From positions 3,162,001 to 3,226,000 of the forward strand of contig NZ_CP042430.1 of NCBI RefSeq assembly GCF_007970665.1: a stretch of DNA of 64,000 nucleotides, in the 5' to 3' direction. The translations under genes were made by a program, and so were the position numbers. The stretch's first letter is position 1, and each line of letters begins with the position of its first letter. Origin of the DNA: Baekduia soli. GTDB taxonomy: Bacteria > Actinomycetota > Thermoleophilia > Solirubrobacterales > Solirubrobacteraceae. The notes under the pieces were generated by a model. The model worked only from the letters and a program-made list of their open reading frames with translations. It was not told the DNA's origin and searched no databases. Shown in pieces: positions 26,875-35,523 of this stretch.

Positions 26875-28322
26875 AGCACCTGCACCTCCGGGAGCTGTCG
26901 CTGCGGATCAAGCTCACGCTGATCTTCTTCGGCGTGATGGCCGTCGTGCTGACGGCCATCGGCTTGTTCCTGTTCTTTCGCACCAAGACCAACCTCGATG
27001 CCGGCATCCGTCAGACGCTCCGGGTGCGGTCCGGTGAGCTGATCCAGTCGATCAGGCAGAACGCCGGCAGCGATTCGGCCGCGACGCTGATCCAGGCCAG
27101 CGAGGGCTCGGCCCAGATCGTCGATGGATCGGGCCGTGTCCTGGAGAGCCGGCCGGCCGGACTCTCCGCGCTGCTGAGTCCCGCCGAGGTGCGGACGGCG
27201 CTGGGCCGGCGCGCGATGTTCATCGAGCGCGGCGAGGAGCATCGCCTGCTCGTCGTGCCCGTCCACCAGAGCGGGCGCGTCTACGTCACGGTCACCAGGG
27301 CTTCGCTGTCCCAGCGCGAGCACGCCCTCGAGGGTCTCAGCCGCGCCCTGGCGATCGGCGGGCCGCTCGGGCTGCTCCTGGCCTCGGCGCTGGCGTACAT
27401 GATCGCCAGCGCCGCGCTGCGTCCGGTCGAGGCGATGCGCCGTCGCGCCTCGCAGCTGACGACCGCAGATCCCGAGGCGCGGCTGCCGGTGTCCGGCACC
27501 CGCGATGAGATCCACCGACTGGCCCTGACGCTCAACGACATGCTCGCGCGCATGGCCCAGGCCGCTGAGCATGAGCGTGCGTTCGTCGCCAACGCCAGCC
27601 ACGAGCTCCGTACCCCGGTGGCGACGATCCGCACCGAGCTCGAGCTCGCGCTGCGCCATGCCGGCACCGTCGACGAGTTCCGCCGGGCCGCCCGAGCGGC
27701 CATCGCCGACGCCGACGATCTGGCGCGACTCGCCGATGACCTTCTCGTGCTGGCACGGGCCGATCGCACGGGGTTGCCGCTGCGCTGCACCGACGTCGAC
27801 GTCGACGCGCTCCTGCGTGACGTCGCGAGCGAGGCTGCGCGCGACCCCAGAGCGGTCGGGCGCCGCTTCGAGGTGCAGGCCGACGCCGTACATGCCGAGG
27901 CCGACCCCGATCGTCTGCGACAGGCGGCCATGAACATGACCCGGAACGCGGTGCTCCACGGCTCGGGAACGGTCACCGTCGGTGCCACCGTCGAGCCGGC
28001 GGCGGTCTGTATCTGGGTCAGCGATCAGGGTGGTCCGCTGCCGGCCGACGTCCTTGCGACGGCGTTTGACCGGTTCGCGCGAGCCGCCGACGCGGTCAAC
28101 CGACCGGGCACCGGACTCGGCCTGTCCATCGTGCGGGAGATCGCGACGGCCCACGGGGGAGAGGTCCGGCTCGAGAACACGGACGCCGGCGTGCGGTGCG
28201 TGCTCCGGTTGCCGACGGCCGTACGGGCGTCCGTTCCCGGCGTCTCGCTGTTGCGTCCTCAGCCCGCCGTCGCTCGCGACGTGCGGACGCGGACGTCGAC
28301 GCCGCCCGCGATGGAGGGCTGA
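26871..28322 (+). CDS. sensor histidine kinase (HAMP, HisKA)
   Basis: 483 residues. TM1 about residues 13-35 (LTLIFFGVMAVVLTAIGLFL), an extracytoplasmic loop of about 120 residues, TM2 about 158-178, HAMP (SAALRPVEAMRRRASQLT), the H-box FVANASHELRTPVATIRTEL, N-box MNMTRNAVLHG, G1 WVSDQGGPLP and G2 GTGLGLSIVREIATAHGG. A complete class I kinase partnered with the OmpR regulator just upstream. The C-terminal 35 residues after RLPTAV are unstructured. A hairpin at 28321-28355 ends the operon. Confidence 0.9.
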   Translation: MKHLHLRELSLRIKLTLIFFGVMAVVLTAIGLFLFFRTKTNLDAGIRQTLRVRSGELIQSIRQNAGSDSAATLIQASEGSAQIVDGSGRVLESRPAGLSALLSPAEVRTALGRRAMFIERGEEHRLLVVPVHQSGRVYVTVTRASLSQREHALEGLSRALAIGGPLGLLLASALAYMIASAALRPVEAMRRRASQLTTADPEARLPVSGTRDEIHRLALTLNDMLARMAQAAEHERAFVANASHELRTPVATIRTELELALRHAGTVDEFRRAARAAIADADDLARLADDLLVLARADRTGLPLRCTDVDVDALLRDVASEAARDPRAVGRRFEVQADAVHAEADPDRLRQAAMNMTRNAVLHGSGTVTVGATVEPAAVCIWVSDQGGPLPADVLATAFDRFARAADAVNRPGTGLGLSIVREIATAHGGEVRLENTDAGVRCVLRLPTAVRASVPGVSLLRPQPAVARDVRTRTSTPPAMEG

Positions 28323-28355
28323 CCCGGCGGGCTCTCGCGGACCGACGGCCGGGTC
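28321..28355 (+). terminator. hairpin after the kinase gene
   Basis: GACCCGGC (28321-28328) pairs with GCCGGGTC (28348-28355) and is followed by GCTTT. It overlaps the kinase stop codon and lies between convergent genes. Confidence 0.45.
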
Positions 28356-28391
28356 GCTTTCAGCTCCGGCCGTGCAGGGGGAACGTGTGCA

Positions 28392-29105
28392 TCAGCGGAT
28401 GAGTCGCAGCGTGCGGCCGCGCGCCACGGCGGTGTCGAGGGAGTCGACGTCGAGCTTGCGCAGGACCTCGGAGGCGCGGCGGCGGATCTCGGACTCCGCG
28501 ACGCCGAGGGTCTGGGCGATCTCGACCTTGTCCATGCCCTTGCCTGCCAGCTGCAGGACCTGGTGCTCCTGCCGGGTCAGGCGGGGCATCCAGTGCTCGT
28601 GACCACCGGCCATCGGGTCCGTCGGCCGGAGCTGGCGTGGGGCCAGCAGGCTTGGAGAGGCTGCGATGGTCGCGAGCTGCAGGCAGATGGCGTCGCGGTC
28701 CTCGGTCTTGTCGATGTAGGCCGCAGCTCCTGCCTCCAGCCCGGACGCCACGAGCTGTCTGTCGGAGAACGCCGACAGCAGGATGACCGGGACGTCGGGG
28801 CCGTGAAGTGACAGGGCGGTGATGACGTCGACGCCGTCGAGGATGGGCATCCGCACGTCCAGCAGTGCGACGGTGGGCTCCAGGCTGCGGATGAGCGACA
28901 GCGCGGTGGCGCCGTCGCCGGCCTCGCCGATGACCAGGAATCCGCCGTGGGCATCGAGGGCGCGGATGATCCCCTCGCGGTAGAGCGGATGGTCGTCGGC
29001 GACCACGAGGCGGATGGTCCGTGGCCGTGCGGCCGCCATGCCCGTGGGCCACGGGCGGCGCAGATCGCTCACCGTGGCGGGATCGTCGGGCTTGAGGTGC
29101 AGCAT
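28392..29105 (-). CDS. NarL/FixJ-family response regulator
   Basis: 237 residues from the ATG at 29105; an internal ATG at 29039 is an alternative and the first 22 residues are not receiver sequence. The receiver holds VVADDHPLYREG, phosphoacceptor Asp in ALLDVRMPILDG, LLSAFSD and Lys in YIDKTEDRDA. LuxR HTH at the C-terminus: MPRLTRQEHQVLQLAGKGMD, VAESEIRRRASEVLRKLDV. It stands 77 bp after the receiver-only gene in the same orientation, so the two may be co-transcribed and share the kinase at 29921. Confidence 0.88.
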   Translation of the reverse strand: MLHLKPDDPATVSDLRRPWPTGMAAARPRTIRLVVADDHPLYREGIIRALDAHGGFLVIGEAGDGATALSLIRSLEPTVALLDVRMPILDGVDVITALSLHGPDVPVILLSAFSDRQLVASGLEAGAAAYIDKTEDRDAICLQLATIAASPSLLAPRQLRPTDPMAGGHEHWMPRLTRQEHQVLQLAGKGMDKVEIAQTLGVAESEIRRRASEVLRKLDVDSLDTAVARGRTLRLIR

Positions 29106-29182
29106 GGTGATCGTCCTCGTCTCGTCCGGTCTGCGGAGCCCGAGGCCCGCGGCAGCATCGCTCGGGCGGCGGTCGTCGACCA

Positions 29183-29686
29183 TCAGCCGATGGAGGTGTC
29201 CGAGGGGTGAGTCTGCATCGGGCGATCGCCGTCGGGGCCGGCGAAGACCGCCTCGCCGGCGGCCGCCCGGGCCAGTGCATCGCAGAGGAGGTCGCGCTCG
29301 GTGTCCTTGGTGAGGTAGCCCACGGCCCCCTTGGAGCGCGCCGTGCCGATGACCACGTCGTCGTCGAAGGCGCTGAGCAGCACGACGCGGGCCTCCGGGC
29401 GGGCCCGGACGACGTCGGTCATCGCCTCGATGCCGTCCACGCCCGGCATGCGCACGTCGAAGACGCACAGGTCGGGAGCCAGGCGCTCGGCCAGCACCAC
29501 GGCCTGGCGGCCGTCGCCGGCCTCGCCGACGACGGCGAAGCGGCCGTCGTCGGCCAGCGCTCGGCGCAGGCCGACGCGCACCAGCGGATGGTCATCGGCG
29601 ATCAGGACGCGGATGGTGCTCATCACCGGCGGCCGGGTATGGGACACGCGGATGGTGATGGGCTCGTGGCGGGCGGCGTCGGGCAT
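29183..29686 (-). CDS. receiver-only response regulator
   Basis: 167 residues from the ATG at 29686, preceded by AAGAAGAG. A complete NarL-type receiver: LIADDHPLVRVGLRRALADD, phosphoacceptor Asp in CVFDVRMPGVDG, LLSAFDDD, Lys in GYLTKDTERDL. It then stops after AVFAGPDGDRPMQTHPSD; there is no HTH. The residues preceding the receiver (MPDAARHEP...) are unstructured. Either a phosphate sink or shuttle for the divergent kinase, or a regulator that lost its output domain; a full regulator follows directly. Confidence 0.82.
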   Translation of the reverse strand: MPDAARHEPITIRVSHTRPPVMSTIRVLIADDHPLVRVGLRRALADDGRFAVVGEAGDGRQAVVLAERLAPDLCVFDVRMPGVDGIEAMTDVVRARPEARVVLLSAFDDDVVIGTARSKGAVGYLTKDTERDLLCDALARAAAGEAVFAGPDGDRPMQTHPSDTSIG

Positions 29687-29702
29687 GGCGGGCTCTTCTT
29701 GA

Positions 29703-29751
29703 GGATGTCGGATGGACGCAGGATGTCGCCGGTCGTCTTCGCCGGGCATCC
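29703..29751. promoter_or_regulatory. cluster of GGATG half-sites between regulator and kinase
   Basis: GGATG occurs at 29703, 29710 and 29721 (first and third as GGATGTCG) and inverted as CATCC at 29747. The same half-site builds the palindromes at 37549, 39553 and 40446. It lies upstream of the receiver-only gene, where a NarL-type regulator could bind. Confidence 0.35.
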
Positions 29752-29920
29752 TCTGAGCGCGCTGGGCGCAGGCGTGGCCCTGGGTCGCGCGATCGGCTGA
29801 CCACGCGTCATCCCCTCGCTGCACCGGTCGGGATCGCAGGCCGTGCTAGAAAGGCCGCGATGGCTCCACAGCGCCTCACGGTGACGGCGTTCCCGCGCCG
29901 GATCGCACCGGGGGCCTGAC

Positions 29921-31129
29921 GTGCGGAGCCTGCCGGCACGGCTCCGGGACCGGCCGAGGGTGGCCTCGGAGGCTCGTGGCATCGCGCTGCTGCGCCTGGC
30001 GCTCGTCCCTGCTGCCGTGCTGGGTGAGGCCAGCAACGGCCCTGGCGTCAGCTCCCGGCTGTTTCCGTGGGTGGTGGGCGTGCTGGCCGTCTACGCCGTC
30101 GCGTCGCTGGCGCTGACCTTCACCGACTACGCTCACGATCGGCTGTCGGTGGTCCAGGCCCTGCTGGACCTCGTGATGGTCGCGCTGCTGGTCTCGACCA
30201 GTGGCGGCGCCAGGTCGCCGCTGAAGTACACGTTCTACGTCCTGCCCATCGGGGCGGCACTGCGCCTCTCCCCAAAGCTCACGGCGACCTGGGCGGGCCT
30301 GTCGGTGCTCGCCTATCTGGCCGTGACCGTGCGCCACCGTGACACCAGCCTTCCGGGTGACATCGATCTGCTGGCCGGTGACAGCGTCTCGTTCCTGTGG
30401 GTCGGCAGCGCGGCGGTCATGTTGTCCGTCCTGCTCGGGCGCCGCCAGCGCACGTTGTCCGAGCTGGCCGCGACGCGTCGCGCGCTCGTCCAGCAGGCGC
30501 TGGACGCCGAGGCGCGCGAACGCCGGCGCCTGGCCGAGGAGCTGCACGACCATGCCATCCAGAACGTGCTGCTGGCCCGCCAGGAGATCACCGACATCGC
30601 CCGCGGACGCCCCGGTGCCCTGGAGCGTGCCCGACAGGCGCTGGACGAGACGAGCCGCCAGCTGCGCCGCGAGGTGTTCCAGATGCATCCGCTCGGGCTC
30701 GAGCGCGCGGGTCTGACGGCGGTGCTGGGCGAGCTGGCCGGGGACGCGGCCCGGCGCGGCGGGTTCGAGGTCGGCGTCACGGTCGATCCGGCCGCCGAGC
30801 ACGGCGGTCCTCAGGACCTCCTCGTCTCGACCGCGCGGGAGCTGCTGACCAACGTGGCCAAGCACGCCGGCGCCCGGCACGTGACGGTCACCGTGACCGT
30901 GGGTGCGCGAGCGGTCGAGCTGCGCCTGCAGGACGACGGCGTCGGCATCGAGCCCGGCCGCCTGGAGCAGGCGGTCGGACAGGGTCACATCGGGATCGCC
31001 GCGGTCATCGAGCGCATCCGTGCCGTCGACGGCACGGTGGAGGTGCACACGAGCCCCGGGGAGGGGACGCGGATCCGCGTCAGGCTGCCGATCAACTCGC
31101 AGGCGCCGCAGCGTGAGGGTCAGGGGTAG
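29921..31129 (+). CDS. NarX/LiaS-type sensor histidine kinase (HisKA_3)
   Basis: 402 residues, GTG start. Five to six TM segments fill the first 190 residues (VVGVLAVYAVASLALTF, VQALLDLVMVALLVS, YVLPIGAALRL, SVSFLWVGSAAVMLSVLL), with no large extracellular loop, so it probably senses within the membrane. Then HisKA_3 with His in RRLAEELHDHAIQNVLLA, and HATPase_c with LVSTARELLTNVAKHAGA, DDGVGI and GHIGIAAVIERIRAVDG. It is divergent from the receiver-only and NarL regulators, its probable partners. Confidence 0.88.
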   Translation: MRSLPARLRDRPRVASEARGIALLRLALVPAAVLGEASNGPGVSSRLFPWVVGVLAVYAVASLALTFTDYAHDRLSVVQALLDLVMVALLVSTSGGARSPLKYTFYVLPIGAALRLSPKLTATWAGLSVLAYLAVTVRHRDTSLPGDIDLLAGDSVSFLWVGSAAVMLSVLLGRRQRTLSELAATRRALVQQALDAEARERRRLAEELHDHAIQNVLLARQEITDIARGRPGALERARQALDETSRQLRREVFQMHPLGLERAGLTAVLGELAGDAARRGGFEVGVTVDPAAEHGGPQDLLVSTARELLTNVAKHAGARHVTVTVTVGARAVELRLQDDGVGIEPGRLEQAVGQGHIGIAAVIERIRAVDGTVEVHTSPGEGTRIRVRLPINSQAPQREGQG

Positions 31130-31458
31130 GCCTGGCCCATGATCCACGCCCGGGGGCCGTAGGGGTCCGGGCCTCCGACGAGCATGCCCGCGGCGTCGGG
31201 CGGCGGGGTCAGATCCCCAGCGCCGCTATCGCCCGCGTGGGGGGAGGCGGCGCCCGGCGAGCCGGGAAGGACAACCGCCTGGTCGCCGGAGGCGGGGAAC
31301 GCCGAGAGGAGGCCGATGGCCTTCGGGCCGGTCACTCCCGGGCCCGCCGGCGCGCTGCGAGGCCGTCCACGGCCGTCGTCGGCCGGGCGGTCGATGTGAG
31401 CGACCGGGCCGGTCGGCTCGGCGTCCCCACCGGCGCCCGGATGGATCTCCGGCCGGTG
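31130..31458. other. intergenic stretch between convergent genes
   Basis: 329 bp between the kinase and lipoprotein genes. Frames on both strands are Pro/Gly/Ala-rich and have no ribosome site. I see no gene and no clear terminator. Confidence 0.4.
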
Positions 31459-32649
31459 TCAGCTCAGCAGCGATACCTGCAGGGGGCCTGACGGGAACGC
31501 CTGCACGGTGAACGTCACGCGCCGATAGGTGACGCCGGGGACCGGGACGTTGCTGCCCGGGACCGGGCCGGCGGGCGTGCTGAGCTGCACGACGGCACCC
31601 GTGAACCGGTGCATGAGCTTGATGTAGCCGGTGTCGTCCTGGATCGAGAGCGTCACGCGGCCGATCACCCGTGCGCCGAGTTTGACGGGCGCGGATGCGG
31701 GCGCCAGGACATAGGGTCCGCCGACGTCGTTGACGAGCGCACCGGAGGCCGTCGTGGCGCGGATCCGCACCACATGCAGCGTGCGGTCGCCGAACAGGTG
31801 GACGATCTCGGCCCGCAGGGCGCCCGGGTCGTCGTGGGCGACGGCCTGCACGACCCTGGGGTCGGAGGTCACATGGCGCAGGACCCGCGCGGTCGCCCCG
31901 CCGGATTGCTCGGCGGCGAAGAGCCGCCGGCCGATGGCGCCGATCGTCAGCGCCCGGGTCTGGGCGTCGCTTGCGCCGCACTGCGACGGCGGGGCGGCCG
32001 GCATCGCCAGCCGGAAGGTCAACGGTGCGCCGGAGAACGCGGTGGCGGCGAAGTCCACCGAGGCCGTGGGGCGGCCGGAGGCGGCGTCGGCCACGACTGC
32101 GCGCCCGGACTGCTGGACGCTGACGCCGTCGCCGGTGACGGCGGCCATGGTCCCGGCGATCGAGACGTCCGAGGCCACCGAGAGCCGGTAGGTGCCCACG
32201 GACGCGCCCGAGGCGCTGCGGATCGTCCTGGTGACCGGGGCCAGCGATGGCGTGGTGCCGATCCGGACCAGCGTGCGCCCGCCGCGGCTGATGACGATCT
32301 GGCGCACCTGGTTCTTCATCAGCGGCAGCAGCGCCGCCCTGGCGGCGGCGGCGTCGCCGCGGGCGACCGCGTTCGCCAGCGCGGAGGAGCTGTCCAGCCG
32401 CCGGGTGACGCTCGCGACGTTGCGCCCGTGGGCGGCCTGGGCGTAGATGCGCCGGGCCACGGCGAGGTCGGTCGCGGCGGCCGCCGCCGAGCACGCGGTG
32501 GGCGCCGTGGCAGACGAAGCCGGCGGCGCAGAGGAGGCCGCCGGGGCCGACGTGGTCGCCGCTGCACCGCAACCGGCCGCTGCGACCACGACGAGTCCGA
32601 GGCCGGCTCCCGCCACCCTCGCCGTCGCCCGATGCGTGAGCCGTGTCAT
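31459..32649 (-). CDS. lipoprotein with two tandem sensor-like repeats
   Basis: 396 residues. A lipobox VVVAAAGC puts the lipidated Cys at residue 27, then a Ser/Ala/Pro linker. Two halves resemble each other: ARRIYAQAAHG and VTRRLDSSSALANAVARGDA (about residues 64-100) against GRRLFAAEQSGG and LRHVTSDPRVVQAVAHDDPG (about 225-262), and the ends FSGAPLTFRLAMPA and FPSGPLQVSLLS. The layout (helix pair, then a strand-rich part with ISRGGRTLVRIG) recalls the extracellular Cache-like sensor of histidine kinases, but there is no TM helix, HAMP or kinase. It precedes no kinase; an OmpR regulator lies 96 bp upstream on the same strand. Confidence 0.75.
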   Translation of the reverse strand: MTRLTHRATARVAGAGLGLVVVAAAGCGAAATTSAPAASSAPPASSATAPTACSAAAAATDLAVARRIYAQAAHGRNVASVTRRLDSSSALANAVARGDAAAARAALLPLMKNQVRQIVISRGGRTLVRIGTTPSLAPVTRTIRSASGASVGTYRLSVASDVSIAGTMAAVTGDGVSVQQSGRAVVADAASGRPTASVDFAATAFSGAPLTFRLAMPAAPPSQCGASDAQTRALTIGAIGRRLFAAEQSGGATARVLRHVTSDPRVVQAVAHDDPGALRAEIVHLFGDRTLHVVRIRATTASGALVNDVGGPYVLAPASAPVKLGARVIGRVTLSIQDDTGYIKLMHRFTGAVVQLSTPAGPVPGSNVPVPGVTYRRVTFTVQAFPSGPLQVSLLS

Positions 32650-32745
32650 GGCGCCGACGATCCTCGGGGAGCTTCGCGCCGGCTCAAGGGGGCGTTGGCG
32701 TGCGCTGGTGGTCCCGTCGCGGAAGCCGCGGCCGGGCGGGCCGGC

Positions 32746-33462
32746 TCAGCGTCCCAGGCGGTAGCCGGCCCCGCGCACCGTGACCAGCCAGGCCGGGTCA
32801 CCTCCCGCTTCATCGAGCTTCTGGCGAAGGTGGTGCAGATGGACGTCGACGTTGCGCGGGTCGCGGTAGGCGTCGTCACCGTAGATGGCCCGGGTGAGCT
32901 CCATGCGGCTGCGCACGGCTCCGCCTGCGCGCAGGAGCTCCTCCAGCACGGCGAACTCCGAGCGCGTCAGCTCCAGCACGATCCCGTCGACCTCCGCCGT
33001 GCGTCTGGTCGGGTCCAGCGAGAGACCGGCGTGCTCGAGGGTCTCCGGTCTCCCCGTCGTCCGGGAGGGGCTCCCGGCCACGGCCGGCGACGGTCCGAGG
33101 CGGCGCAGCGCGGCGCGGACGCGGCTGCGCAGCTCGGTGACGCCGACGGGCTTGGTCACGTAGTCGTCGGCGCCCGCCTCGAGCGCGAGCACGATGTCGG
33201 GCTCGCCGCCGCGCGCGGTGATCATCATGATGTAGGCGTCGTCGTCGGCACGTCTCAGCCGCCGGCAGACCTCGATGCCGTCGAGGCCCGCGCCCAGGCC
33301 CACGTCGAGCAGGACCAGTCGATGGGCGCCCTCGGCGAGCGCCTCCAGCGCGGAGGAGCCGCTGCCGCAGGCGTCCACGACATGGCCGTCAGCGGTCAGC
33401 GCCGCCGACATCGCGTCCCTCAGGTCCGGGTCGTCCTCGACGATCAGGATGCGCGTCGCCAT
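32746..33462 (-). CDS. OmpR-family response regulator (no adjacent kinase)
   Basis: 238 residues. The receiver has LIVEDDPDLRDA, phosphoacceptor Asp in LVLLDVGLGAGLDG, MITARGGE and Lys in YVTKPVGV. A winged helix covers the last 100 residues (LELTRSEFAVLEELL, DPRNVDVHLHHLRQKLDEAG, LVTVRGAGYRLG). It closely resembles the regulator at 44821-45522 (both have AYRDPRxxDVHxxHLRxKL), so the two are paralogues. No kinase is adjacent; the gene downstream is the tandem-repeat lipoprotein. Promoter and 11-bp repeats are noted separately. Confidence 0.9.
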   Translation of the reverse strand: MATRILIVEDDPDLRDAMSAALTADGHVVDACGSGSSALEALAEGAHRLVLLDVGLGAGLDGIEVCRRLRRADDDAYIMMITARGGEPDIVLALEAGADDYVTKPVGVTELRSRVRAALRRLGPSPAVAGSPSRTTGRPETLEHAGLSLDPTRRTAEVDGIVLELTRSEFAVLEELLRAGGAVRSRMELTRAIYGDDAYRDPRNVDVHLHHLRQKLDEAGGDPAWLVTVRGAGYRLGR

Positions 33463-33470
33463 GCGGGCGG

Positions 33471-33508
33471 ACCCTATCCGTGCGGGGGCGGAGCCAATGG
33501 TCTGCCAA
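33471..33508 (-). promoter_or_regulatory. OmpR-type repeat and near-leaderless promoter
   Basis: On the minus strand TTGGC occurs twice, 11 bp apart (complements of 33504-33508 and 33493-33497), at -46 and -35 from the ATG at 33462. TAGGGT (complement of 33471-33476) starts 14 nt before the ATG. Geometry matches the promoter at 26147-26193. Confidence 0.5.
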
Positions 33509-33590
33509 GCACATCCCAACAGGTCATTACGCCCGCGCAGACGGCCGCACGAGACGCTGCGCTCCACGCCTGTCGCCTCCGGAGACGCCG

Positions 33591-33758
33591 ATGACCCTCA
33601 CGCCCTGCACCCCTCCTGGTTCCCAGCCGCCGGTTCGCGGCGCGCGCGCGAAGCTCCGCGGCCTGCGTGAGCGGTTCGCGCACGGCCGTCACCTGAGGGC
33701 TCGCCGCGTCGCCAAAGCGCGGCGCCGCCGCCAGCACGGCACGCCGAGCAGCTCATGA
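33591..33758 (+). CDS. small basic protein, coupled to the glycosyltransferase
   Basis: 55 codons from an ATG preceded by CCGGAGAC. The C-terminal half is strongly basic (ARAKLRGLRERFAHGRHLRA, RRVAKARRRRQ). Its stop overlaps the start of the next gene (ATGA). No recognised family. The overlap supports translation; a chance ORF remains possible. Confidence 0.4.
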   Translation: MTLTPCTPPGSQPPVRGARAKLRGLRERFAHGRHLRARRVAKARRRRQHGTPSSS

Positions 33759-35419
33759 GCGCCGGGGTCCTCCCGCGCCAGGAGCATTCGGCGGCGGGCG
33801 CCTGGGGTGGAGCGGCGGTCGTCGCCGCTCGCGTCCGTGCCTGGCCGCGATCAGGCCGTCTCGCGCCGGCTCTCGTCGTGTTGCTGGCCGCGATCCTGCG
33901 GCTGGTCGACCTCGGGCGCACGCCGATCGATCCGTTCTACGCGGGCGCCGTGCGCAGCATGGGGACCTCGTGGCACGCGTTCTTCGTGGGCGCCTATGAC
34001 CCGTCGGCCCGCCTGGCCATCGACAAGGCCCCCGTCGATCTGTGGCTGCAGGTCGCCTCGACGAATGTGCTGGGCTTCACGCCCACGGCGATGCTGCTGC
34101 CCGCGGCACTGGGCGGCACCGTCGCGGTCGCCGCGCTCTATGACCTGCTGCACACGCTCGCCGGGCGGCGCGTGGCGATCGCCGGGGCGCTGGCGCTGGC
34201 GGTGCTTCCGATGGCGGTGTTGACCTCGCGCAGCGACACGATGGACTCGGTCATGGCCGCGCTGGTCGTGGCCGGCTTCGCGGTCGGCGCGCGCGGCATG
34301 CGCGCCGGGCGCAGCTCGCGGCTGGTCGCGGCTGGAGCGCTCATGGGGGTGGCCTTCGAGACCAAGCTCTTCGAGGCGCTCATCCCGGCAGTGCCCCTGG
34401 CCGTGATGTGGTGGTGGGGCGCGCCGGGCACCCGCGCCCAGCGCGCGCGGGCGATCGTGGCGTCGTCGCTGGCCTGCGCGGCCGTCGGCCTGGCCTGGCT
34501 GGTGGCCCTCAGCCTTCTGGTCCCGGCGACGCAACGGCCGTGGGCGTTCGGGTCCACCGACGGCTCTGCGTGGAGCTCGACGTTCGTCTACGACGGGTGG
34601 CAGCGCCTGACCGGGAGCACGCCGATCAACGCCGGCAGCGCCACCGACCGCGTGCCCGCCGGTGCGGGACCCCTGCGGCTGTTCTCCGCCCACGTCCATC
34701 TCGACGCCCGGGTCGGCTTCGGGCTCGGCGTAGCGTGGATCTCCCTGGTCGTCGCGCTCGCGGCCGGCGCGTGGAGGAGCCTTGACCGCACCGGGCGCGC
34801 GGGCGCCGGCGCCCTGGCGCTGTGGCTGGGCCTCGGCACGGTGATCTTCAGCGCGCAGCGCGATCTGCGGCCCCGCTACCTCGAGGCCGTCGATCCGGCC
34901 ATCGCGGCCGTCGCCGGCCTCGGCCTGGTGCTCGGTGCCTCCGCGGTGGCCGCGCGCCTGCACGGCAGGGTCCCGCGGGGGGTGCTGCGAGGCATCGCGG
35001 TCGCCGCGGTGATCATGCTGGTGACGGTCCCGGCCGTGGTCACCGCCGGGGTCATCAGCAGCCACGCCCAGGACTCCGGGACGCCGGGCGCGCTGCCCAC
35101 GGCACGGCTGGCCGCCCTGAGCTCCTACCTGCGCTCCCGCCAGGGCGGTGCCCGCTACGAGGCCGCGTTCCTTCCCGTCGCCGAGGCGGGGGGCCTCATC
35201 GCCCGCGACGGGCGTCCGGTCCTGATGCTCGACGCCCTCGGCCACCCGCTGGTCACGCCGGCTGCCCTGCAGCGGCTCATCGCCGGCGGCCAGGTGCACA
35301 CCGCGGTGGTGGGCACCGCCCGCACCCCGATGGCCGACTGGATTCGCGCCCACGGCAGCGACGTCAGCGCTGCTGCGGGCCAGCGCGTCACGGGCACGGT
35401 CTACGCGCTGGCTCCGTGA
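33755..35419 (+). CDS. ArnT/PMT-like membrane glycosyltransferase
   Basis: 554 residues, about 11-12 TM segments in the first 430, then a soluble C-terminal domain of about 110 residues (SSHAQDSGTPG onward). The GT-83-like N-terminus has DLGRTPIDPFYAGAVRSMGT, with the acidic residue in the first extracellular loop, and LAIDKAPVDLWLQ. LTSRSDTMDSVMAALVVAGF matches the middle conserved region. Such enzymes use a polyprenyl-phosphate sugar to modify lipid or protein outside the membrane. A GtrA-family protein follows, which commonly partners these enzymes. Confidence 0.82.
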   Translation: MSAGVLPRQEHSAAGAWGGAAVVAARVRAWPRSGRLAPALVVLLAAILRLVDLGRTPIDPFYAGAVRSMGTSWHAFFVGAYDPSARLAIDKAPVDLWLQVASTNVLGFTPTAMLLPAALGGTVAVAALYDLLHTLAGRRVAIAGALALAVLPMAVLTSRSDTMDSVMAALVVAGFAVGARGMRAGRSSRLVAAGALMGVAFETKLFEALIPAVPLAVMWWWGAPGTRAQRARAIVASSLACAAVGLAWLVALSLLVPATQRPWAFGSTDGSAWSSTFVYDGWQRLTGSTPINAGSATDRVPAGAGPLRLFSAHVHLDARVGFGLGVAWISLVVALAAGAWRSLDRTGRAGAGALALWLGLGTVIFSAQRDLRPRYLEAVDPAIAAVAGLGLVLGASAVAARLHGRVPRGVLRGIAVAAVIMLVTVPAVVTAGVISSHAQDSGTPGALPTARLAALSSYLRSRQGGARYEAAFLPVAEAGGLIARDGRPVLMLDALGHPLVTPAALQRLIAGGQVHTAVVGTARTPMADWIRAHGSDVSAAAGQRVTGTVYALAP

Positions 35420-35523
35420 CGGTCCCGACGCCCGGCCTCGCACGCGCTCCCGCCCGTGACCCAACGCGCCCCCAACACCGCGTTGAGGCATGGACCAGCC
35501 CCTGCGGCCAGCATGGGCGCACG

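Noticed and set aside
31130-31335. Pro/Gly-rich ORFs on both strands after the kinase gene
   Set aside because: Low complexity, no ribosome site; one overlaps the kinase end. Treated as intergenic.
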